From positions 248,001 through 312,000 of the forward strand of contig NZ_JAKIKU010000006.1 in NCBI RefSeq assembly GCF_023283985.1: 64,000 nt of DNA, read 5' to 3'. The DNA comes from Shewanella electrodiphila (lineage in GTDB: Bacteria > Pseudomonadota > Gammaproteobacteria > Enterobacterales > Shewanellaceae). Positions within the stretch are counted from its first letter, which is position 1, and the number at the start of each line of letters is the position of its first letter. The notes under the pieces are model-generated. The model saw only the letters and a list, made by a program, of their open reading frames with translations. It had not been told where the DNA came from and searched no databases. Made by a program: the position numbers and the translations under genes. Shown here piece by piece: positions 58,242 to 64,000 of this stretch.

Positions 58242-59336
58242 TTAATCTATTGAGATGTTTTGACGAAACACTCTAGGAGAGTGCCCAGACATTCGCTTAA
58301 ATGCCCTTGAGAAGTGAGCAACATCAGAATAACCTAATGTCGCAGAGATTTGAGTCACTGAAATGGCACCATCAGACAGCATTTCTTTTGCCTGTTTAAA
58401 ACAAATGCCCTCTACCATTTGCCTATAACTCATTCCTTCTTCGCTTAATCTTCTTTGAAGCGTGCGGACACTGAGCCCAAGTAAATCGGCAGCCGTTGTA
58501 ACGGGAATGCGCCCCAAAGACAAATAAGGCAATAAAGCAAATTGCAGGCTTTCAACAAAACCTTTAGGGCCTTCAACAACCGGGCTCATCAACTGTTGCC
58601 AGCCATTTTTCAGCTTCACTTTTCCAGCAAGTACCGAGTCAGAAATGCTCAATGCGGTAACTTGCCTACCATAAAACACCTGTGGCTGATTAAGTTTAAG
58701 GACGTTGAGGTAATCGACTTCAGTTGCTGACTGCAAAGCAATATCAGCAGGCTGCCATTGAGCCTGAGTGAGTGAGCGTACAAGCTCCACCATCATGGTA
58801 AGCGCAAATTGCTCAGCCACACTACTTTCAATAGGATCATTTTTTAAGCGATGCCTAACAAACCAGACTTTACCCAAGCCTGTTTTAAGATGAACATTGG
58901 TTTGCTTTGACTCTAAATTAACCACATGGGTAAAATCGACAATAGCTTGTTTAACAGTGCCATTCAGCGTGATCTTAGCTAAGTGCTGAGGAACAAAAAT
59001 AGTGCGAGCGACTTGAAATAACCACTCAGAAAAGCGCTTACTGCCAAGTTTAGCAGAGATTAATTTAAGTAAATTGAGTACTGCTTGTTCAGAAACATAA
59101 TCATGATTAGAAGTTAATAAACTGGCAGGTAAACCAGCTTGCTCAATGAGTGGATAGACATTGTTATCAAAGTCTTTAAGTCTAGCGACAAAGGGCGCAA
59201 TATACTCAGCTCTTAATAGCGGAATAAAAGCGCCTTCTAATCCCGCATCGACAGCAGCGATTGAAGTCTCAACTTTGTTTGAGCTCATAACGCCTGTTGA
59301 AGAGGTAAGCTTTTTAGCATGACGTTTTGACTGCAT
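58242..59336 (-). CDS. AraC-family transcriptional regulator
   Basis: 364 residues. N-terminal ligand-binding domain of the arabinose_bd type (about 40-230) and a C-terminal AraC double helix-turn-helix (about 262-360) with LLGLSVRTLQRRLSEEGMSY and ATLGYSDVAHFSRAFKRMSG. GAGG lies nine bases before the ATG. It follows the HlyD/DUF2955 efflux pair by 67 bases on the same strand and may control it; the ligand is unknown. The arrangement resembles OruR/ArgR-type regulators of catabolic or stress genes. Confidence 0.88.
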   Translation of the reverse strand: MQSKRHAKKLTSSTGVMSSNKVETSIAAVDAGLEGAFIPLLRAEYIAPFVARLKDFDNNVYPLIEQAGLPASLLTSNHDYVSEQAVLNLLKLISAKLGSKRFSEWLFQVARTIFVPQHLAKITLNGTVKQAIVDFTHVVNLESKQTNVHLKTGLGKVWFVRHRLKNDPIESSVAEQFALTMMVELVRSLTQAQWQPADIALQSATEVDYLNVLKLNQPQVFYGRQVTALSISDSVLAGKVKLKNGWQQLMSPVVEGPKGFVESLQFALLPYLSLGRIPVTTAADLLGLSVRTLQRRLSEEGMSYRQMVEGICFKQAKEMLSDGAISVTQISATLGYSDVAHFSRAFKRMSGHSPRVFRQNISID

Positions 59337-59403
59337 TATTATTACCTCTCACTTAGCTGCGTTTACAACAAGGTTAAGCTTCCTTATTTCCATATTTATT
59401 TAC

Positions 59404-60453
59404 TTATACAGCGCTTCTTTTAGTCAAAAACTTCCAATTACGAGTCTCTAAAAAGAAGGATGCAACAACCATATAAACTCCCACCATAAACAATTGCGCT
59501 ATACGGATATAAAAGTTTGTCGCAACATCCGCATCGGTGGAGGATGCAGTCGAACCAACGACCACAAGCAACGCAGAAAATATACCAGCAAAGATAGGCG
59601 CTTTAGCGGGATCGGAATATATTTTTTGACTGAAAAAAAGTGCGCATATCATCGCTAAGCCAACATAAAAAACTAACTCAGGCACGATAACAAGCAGGTT
59701 ATAAAACACCACTGCCAATGCACCGCCAATGCCATTAGTTATCAATAAAAACAGGCTGACTTTTACACTTTTACTTCCTGCTGATTGCAACGATAAAATC
59801 GCAATAAAAATCATCGTTAATAGTGCACCTGTGATTTCAAAAAAATAGAAAAAGGTGATAACTGGAAATGCGATGATTAACGCCCTAACAGACTCATAAA
59901 GGCGTTGGTCATTGGTCAAACCTGCGGCAATATGCGTTTCACGATTGGGAGATAAATCAGGTAATAAAATATGCAGCAGAGTAAAAATCAATACCGCCAC
60001 TACACCAGAGAAGCTCAACCCGACTCCAACAACAATCGCTGCACCTGGGTGCAATATACCCAAGTAAGGTAAAACCAAAGTTGAAACAATCAAAATAGTG
60101 GCAAAGAAATTCCACTTAGGATCAGAAAATAAGTAATAAGCCCACAGCATCAATAACGCTAATAAAGGTAGTAAGACTAATGGATACTGCACCGGCCCAA
60201 AGCTGACCAACCAAGCAATGGCAATCGTAACCACCATTGATATTAATAATTCATAGACTGTTTGTACCGTAGGCTCAGTTCTATCCACTAAAAACTTAGC
60301 CACAAGCACGGGAACAATAAAAGCCAATTGCCAAGCAAATATCGCTGAAATAGTCACAGCTAAACCGATACCCAGAGTGAAGCGAAGCACTCGACGTGTA
60401 AAAATCGCTTCTTCTAGGACAGGATCAATTGTAGCTGCTGCTTTATCTGACAT
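59404..60453 (-). CDS. DUF2955 membrane protein (FUSC-like efflux component)
   Basis: 349-residue membrane protein with about ten hydrophobic segments in two groups, typical of DUF2955 proteins that pair with membrane-fusion proteins; related in layout to aromatic-acid exporters such as AaeB. The start codon lies inside the end of the upstream HlyD gene (11-base overlap), so translation is coupled. Substrate unknown. Confidence 0.83.
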   Translation of the reverse strand: MSDKAAATIDPVLEEAIFTRRVLRFTLGIGLAVTISAIFAWQLAFIVPVLVAKFLVDRTEPTVQTVYELLISMVVTIAIAWLVSFGPVQYPLVLLPLLALLMLWAYYLFSDPKWNFFATILIVSTLVLPYLGILHPGAAIVVGVGLSFSGVVAVLIFTLLHILLPDLSPNRETHIAAGLTNDQRLYESVRALIIAFPVITFFYFFEITGALLTMIFIAILSLQSAGSKSVKVSLFLLITNGIGGALAVVFYNLLVIVPELVFYVGLAMICALFFSQKIYSDPAKAPIFAGIFSALLVVVGSTASSTDADVATNFYIRIAQLFMVGVYMVVASFFLETRNWKFLTKRSAV

Positions 60454-61615
60454 AAGAGAACCAACTGACTAGGCGGATCCAAAATTTGCCAAATAAATTC
60501 ATCATTGAGCTTTCTTGGGTATATACCATCACATCAACTTGACCACCAACACGACGTAATCCTTTGGCTTCATCTTCATCAAATACAATGGTCACAGGAA
60601 AACGTTGTGATTGTCTTAACCAGCCTGTTTGCCCTGTAGTTTGTGCAAGTTTACCTGTTTGTTCGTTCTGGCCCCAATCAACACCATAGTCAATATATGC
60701 CACTTTACCGCTAAACACTTTTCCTGGCGCATAGTCGAGTGCAAACTCAACTTTGTCGCCTGTTTTCATGTTACCTATACTGTTTTCTCTAAAGTTGGCT
60801 TCAATCCATACATCTTCTGAAGATATAAAGGTCATCACAGGTTGACCAGCACTGGCATAAAACCCTTCTTTTAAACGAAAATTAGAAGCCACGCCATTGG
60901 TTGGCGCTTTGATTTGTGTTCGTGCAAGGTTAAGTTCTGCTTGCTCAAGTGCCAGTAACGCTGATTTGACTGCGGTATTATTTTCACCTTCTGAACCTAA
61001 ACGTTCTTCTGCTTTAGCAAGGTCAGCATTTGCGGCAGCTACGCCTGCCTCTGCGCTAGCTAATTCAGCTCGGGCATTATCGGCATCCGCTTTTGACATG
61101 ACATTTTGTTCAACCATGGTAAAAATACGTTTGGACTGAACTTTCGCATTTGTTAGGTTGGCCTCAGCATTGGCAACCTTGGCTTTTGCGGCTGTCACAT
61201 TAGCCGTTAACGCCCCCATATTTTGCCCCGCTTGAGTCACATTTTGCTCAGCGGTATAAAGTGCAATTTCGTAATCCCTTGGGTTAATCCGTGCGAGGAC
61301 TTCTCCTTCTAAAATGAGGGTGTTTGGCGTTGTCAGAATTTCAATCACTTCACCTGAAACTTGCGGCGTAATCGGTACCACATAGCCACGCATACGTCCT
61401 AAATCGGTTGAAGGAATATAACGGTCTGCAAAAAGATGAAACACAAACAAAAAAGCAACCACAAGAAGGATCATGTTAGTTACTTTTCTAATTTTTTGAT
61501 TTTTGGCTTTTTCAGCAGGCGTATCGGCCTCGGGAGCATTGTCGACTTGAGGCTGAGCTTCTTCTGCCTTAACAGCCACCTCAGTTGAAGAAACTTCTTT
61601 ATTCTTATCAGTCAT
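60443..61615 (-). CDS. HlyD-family membrane fusion protein
   Basis: 390-residue periplasmic adaptor of an efflux pump (EmrA/AaeA type). One N-terminal helix (about 45-62) after a charged acidic cytoplasmic tail, a biotinyl-lipoyl half (PQVSGEVIEILTTPNTLILEGEVLARINPRDYE in parts, about 84-116), an Ala-rich coiled coil (about 120-225) and the second lipoyl half with IKAPTNGVASNFRLKEG (about 236-252), then a beta-barrel. AAGG is just before the ATG. It forms an operon with the DUF2955 gene. No outer-membrane TolC partner is in the window. Confidence 0.9.
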   Translation of the reverse strand: MTDKNKEVSSTEVAVKAEEAQPQVDNAPEADTPAEKAKNQKIRKVTNMILLVVAFLFVFHLFADRYIPSTDLGRMRGYVVPITPQVSGEVIEILTTPNTLILEGEVLARINPRDYEIALYTAEQNVTQAGQNMGALTANVTAAKAKVANAEANLTNAKVQSKRIFTMVEQNVMSKADADNARAELASAEAGVAAANADLAKAEERLGSEGENNTAVKSALLALEQAELNLARTQIKAPTNGVASNFRLKEGFYASAGQPVMTFISSEDVWIEANFRENSIGNMKTGDKVEFALDYAPGKVFSGKVAYIDYGVDWGQNEQTGKLAQTTGQTGWLRQSQRFPVTIVFDEDEAKGLRRVGGQVDVMVYTQESSMMNLFGKFWIRLVSWFSYVR

Positions 61616-61873
61616 AACCTTCCCTTGAATCCATGCATTGAACGCAGCTAAATAACGTGACTAGCTCACCAAAATGTTAACAACAAATTGGTGAGTTGTT
61701 ACTGTTAATGCAGTATAGAATTATTTCGATGTAGAACTCAAATATAACCATAAAATTAGCCAGTTATATTCATTGTTAATTGGGCGAATATGTTTCGCTA
61801 GTTGCTAATGAATCAATAGCTATGTTAAGAAAGGTGATGACAAATCAGGGATGTTCTTTATTAAGCTGCAAAA

Positions 61874-62272
61874 TTAAGCAGCAAACTCTTTTAATGCTTG
61901 CATGGCCAATGACGCTTTATCAGCTGGTACAAATATATGGTCATGATAGTAAGCCGCGATGACATTAGCGCTAATGCCATAATCCGTTAACTTGTGAGAA
62001 ATTGCTGCTGTTAAGCCCACGGCCTCAAGGCTCGAATGTACGCTTAACGTAATTTGTTTAAACCGAACGTCAAATGCCAGATAACCCTGAATAGCAGCTT
62101 CTACAGTTAATACTAACGTTAAGCCTTCTTGTTCTTTAAAACAGCAAAGCGGTTCTAAATGTGCATAATCTGCAAGTTGTCCATTCACACTGCAAAACAC
62201 AAACTCGCCTGCTTGTAACTCTGGCGACATGTCTGCCAGAAGTTGTGATAATTCTGTAATGCCCGATGTCAT
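61874..62272 (-). CDS. ACT-domain protein
   Basis: 132-residue protein with two ACT-like units, as in small CASTOR/ACT_7-type proteins (a first half with GEFVFCSVNG, a second with SSLEAVGLTAAISHKLTDYGISANVIAAYYHDHIFVP in parts). Such proteins bind amino acids as regulators; the ligand is unknown. AAGGGG eight bases before the ATG at 62272 decides the start. It stands alone with no operon partner. Confidence 0.83.
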   Translation of the reverse strand: MTSGITELSQLLADMSPELQAGEFVFCSVNGQLADYAHLEPLCCFKEQEGLTLVLTVEAAIQGYLAFDVRFKQITLSVHSSLEAVGLTAAISHKLTDYGISANVIAAYYHDHIFVPADKASLAMQALKEFAA

Positions 62273-62355
62273 TGCATTCCCCTTAATTTCATACAACACC
62301 TTTAATCAGGTAACCAACAAACTTTAATCAGATAACCAACAACCTCTATGATTTA

Positions 62356-62853
62356 TTATTGGCTGTAATGTCTAATCACAGACACTTTTCCGTTTTCAAT
62401 TTCAAGCACTTCGAACGATGAATTATCGTGCTGAATTACTTTGCCATTATCTGGATGTGTTCCTTTAGCAACGGTATCAAACTCAATCATAATGACATTG
62501 TGACCAAAAGCTGAATTAGTCAGTGTGGCAGAATACTCATCGTGTGACGCAAGGTAATAGGTCATTCCTTTGCGAAGTGCAGCTTTGCCATCTGGCTGAC
62601 GGCTATCATCATCACTCCACGGTAAATGTTGATAACCAATATCATCGGTTAATAGCGATAAGTAGTTTTCTAAGTCTTGCGCGGTAGCATTTGGCTGTTG
62701 TGTCCCCTTCCAAGCCTCAAAGTAAACTTGGGTAAATGCAGCGTAATCAAAATCAGATTTTTGCTTCACTTCATCTGCGATAGTAGACAATGGCATCAAT
62801 ATTAATACTGATAAAAAGCCTAATAAGACTCGGGTTGAAATCCTTGTTTTCAT
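62356..62853 (-). CDS. exported SnoaL-like/NTF2-fold protein
   Basis: 165-residue protein with a signal peptide ending LSTIADE and an NTF2/SnoaL-like domain (about 30-165): helices FTQVYFEAWK and ATAQDLENYLSLLTDDIGYQHLPW, then strands such as VIMIEFDTVAKGT and GKVSVIRHYSQ. AAGGAA precedes the ATG at 62853. No catalytic residues can be named; this fold is found in isomerases, hydrolases and binding proteins. Periplasmic location follows from the signal. Confidence 0.8.
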   Translation of the reverse strand: MKTRISTRVLLGFLSVLILMPLSTIADEVKQKSDFDYAAFTQVYFEAWKGTQQPNATAQDLENYLSLLTDDIGYQHLPWSDDDSRQPDGKAALRKGMTYYLASHDEYSATLTNSAFGHNVIMIEFDTVAKGTHPDNGKVIQHDNSSFEVLEIENGKVSVIRHYSQ

Positions 62854-63035
62854 AACACTTCCTTTTACGTTATTCACAAATGATTGCACTAGTGACTCAA
62901 CTAGCGACTTAACACATTGGTAAATATACTTAACACATAAGCAATCACTAATTAAATATGTAACCTACTGAATTAAAGTTCAAATCGCAACTCATCAGTT
63001 GCCATATTCATTTTTGATTTACAGCCAAAATCCTA

Positions 63036-63512
63036 TTAAATAGTCTTCTGATATTCAAACAACCAAAAAGGCTCATTAATATCAGGCTGCACTTCACCCA
63101 CTTTGACATAGCCGAGTTTTTCATAAAAATGGTGATTTCGAAATGCTTTAAAGGGAGTAACCAGTGACCAACAAGTCACTCTTGGGTAGTGACTCTCAAG
63201 TTGTTTAACCACTTGAGAACCAATGCGCTTATCTTGAAAATCTGGCGTAATAAAGAAGTATTTTATTTCAATTTCTTGATGGTTTTTAATCACAGCAAGA
63301 ATGCCACCAGCAACTTCATCACCATATTTAATCAGGTAGTAATGCCCAGCTTCCACACTTTGTAAATGCCACGCTGTTGACTCAATATGCGGAGGGAAAC
63401 TGCCATATTGTTCAAAATCGGCTTGAAAAGCATCTACAGCTAAATTCTTTAACTGTAACGCATCTTCAGCACTTGCTAACACTAACCTTGATTTGGGCAT
63501 GCTTTCACTCAT
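63036..63512 (-). CDS. GNAT-family acetyltransferase
   Basis: 158-residue N-acetyltransferase of the GNAT fold. The acetyl-CoA-binding motif A is seen in ITPDFQDKRIGSQVVKQLE (about 90-108, with the Q/RxxGxG/A-type loop as QDKRIGS), and the C-terminal strand LVTPFKAFRNHHFYEKLGYVKVGE is typical. The acceptor substrate is unknown. The ATG at 63512 has no strong ribosome site. It is separate from the next GNAT gene, which is on the same strand and cut by the window end. Confidence 0.87.
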   Translation of the reverse strand: MSESMPKSRLVLASAEDALQLKNLAVDAFQADFEQYGSFPPHIESTAWHLQSVEAGHYYLIKYGDEVAGGILAVIKNHQEIEIKYFFITPDFQDKRIGSQVVKQLESHYPRVTCWSLVTPFKAFRNHHFYEKLGYVKVGEVQPDINEPFWLFEYQKTI

Positions 63513-63823
63513 TTATATAAGAGAAACTCAACGGCAGCGATCAAAAAAACAATTAACCTCAAAGACCGCAGACGGATAAGCCTCTTACGTTGCCAAAGCT
63601 AAGTGATAAAATCAATGTTTGTAGTGGTCAATACCGTTTATACATGGCTTATAAAGCGGGGAAATTTGAAATTAAATATCCCCGAGCCAAAAGATGACAA
63701 CAGTTCAATATAAAGGGAGTAAAGAGGAAAATCAGAAGGAGTATAGAGGGTTTGTAATAGTCAATTAACCCCGTTCAACACTTAGGGATAAGCACACAAA
63801 TCCGCGCGACCAGTCCTTATTAA
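63513..63823. other. intergenic region without visible features
   Basis: About 310 bases between the two GNAT genes. No reading frame, strong hairpin or repeat could be supported. Confidence 0.55.
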
Positions 63824-64000
63824 CTAAGAGATTTGTCTCGACATGTAAAAGAACCTATCTTCTTCTTTATCTACCTCAAAGTTATTCCTAATGTATAGGT
63901 GATATGCAGGACTAATTTTAAGAACTCGTAACCTAAGTTGATTTACACCAGCTTTGATTGCTAACCGTTCACACTCTGCCAGGGCAGCTGCACCAATACC
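63824..64000 (-). CDS. GNAT acetyltransferase, C-terminal part (cut by window end)
   Basis: The last 58 codons of a minus-strand gene that continues beyond the window. The reading begins GIGAAALAECERLAIKAG, the end of the acetyl-CoA-binding motif A and its helix, then YHLYIRNNFEVDKEEDRFF, the classic GNAT C-terminal helix-strand (YxxxGF-like), and ends YMSRQIS. The N-terminal half is not available, so the subfamily cannot be named. Confidence 0.8.
   Translation of the reverse strand, partial: GIGAAALAECERLAIKAGVNQLRLRVLKISPAYHLYIRNNFEVDKEEDRFFYMSRQIS

Overview
The window looks like a chromosomal segment of a marine gammaproteobacterium, most probably Shewanella. This rests on gene content and order (focA divergent from pflB-pflA, then yfbV and ackA-pta; hrpA; tamAB; mepK-ldtD; uvrY-uvrC-pgsA-tRNA Gly-Cys-Leu), on a moderate A+T-rich composition, and on frequent TTG starts. 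No rRNA, integrase, transposase, phage gene or CRISPR array was seen. The assignment is by recognition, not by a database search.

Layout. 0.2-2.7 kb: LysE exporter, DUF1415 protein, Bcr/CflA-type drug transporter. 2.8-5.1 kb: a MarR regulator divergent from a three-gene operon (DUF2798, DUF3861, NmrA-like reductase), with two inverted-repeat operators between them. 5.2-14 kb: mixed-acid fermentation block. FocA moves formate, PflB/PflA split pyruvate into formate and acetyl-CoA, and AckA/Pta turn acetyl-CoA into acetate and ATP. PdhR-like operators lie upstream of pflB and a terminator-like hairpin separates pflB from pflA. 14-15.9 kb: gene-poor DNA with a heptamer tandem repeat, a DnaA-box-like cluster, a small lipoprotein gene and a self-contained 26-codon gene. 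15.9-24.8 kb: hrpA, a CBS protein, a truncated and a complete isoaspartyl peptidase gene separated by a small membrane-protein gene, then tamA. 24.8-36.9 kb: tamB (with an in-frame EAP repeat), rplY, the mepK-ldtD peptidoglycan pair, an HU-like protein, a B12/radical SAM protein with a perfect FNR-type box upstream, and a divergent LysR/SDR pair.

37-44 kb is the most unusual part. Two identical tRNA-Leu(TAA) genes about 6.2 kb apart are each followed on their 3' side by tandem repeats made of the 3' part of tRNA-Leu plus a terminator-like hairpin (two units at 37.0 kb, four at 42.9 kb). The leader of the tRNA Gly-Cys-Leu operon carries two decayed copies of the 5' part of tRNA-Gly. The arrays bracket a cassette with a uracil-DNA glycosylase-family gene, an LRR-protein kinase, an ASCH (YqfB) protein, an SGNH hydrolase, a broken alcohol dehydrogenase and a PL7 alginate lyase. 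The structure recalls the tyrT/rtT repeats of E. coli.

44-64 kb: pgsA, uvrC and uvrY; a SYLF-like lipoprotein; a signalling block (HD-GYP response regulator, 1.58-kilo-residue hybrid histidine kinase, REC-REC-kinase, K+ channel, AI-2E-type permease) all on the minus strand; an AraC regulator beside an HlyD/DUF2955 efflux pair; an ACT-domain protein, a SnoaL-like secreted protein and two GNAT acetyltransferases, the last cut by the window edge.
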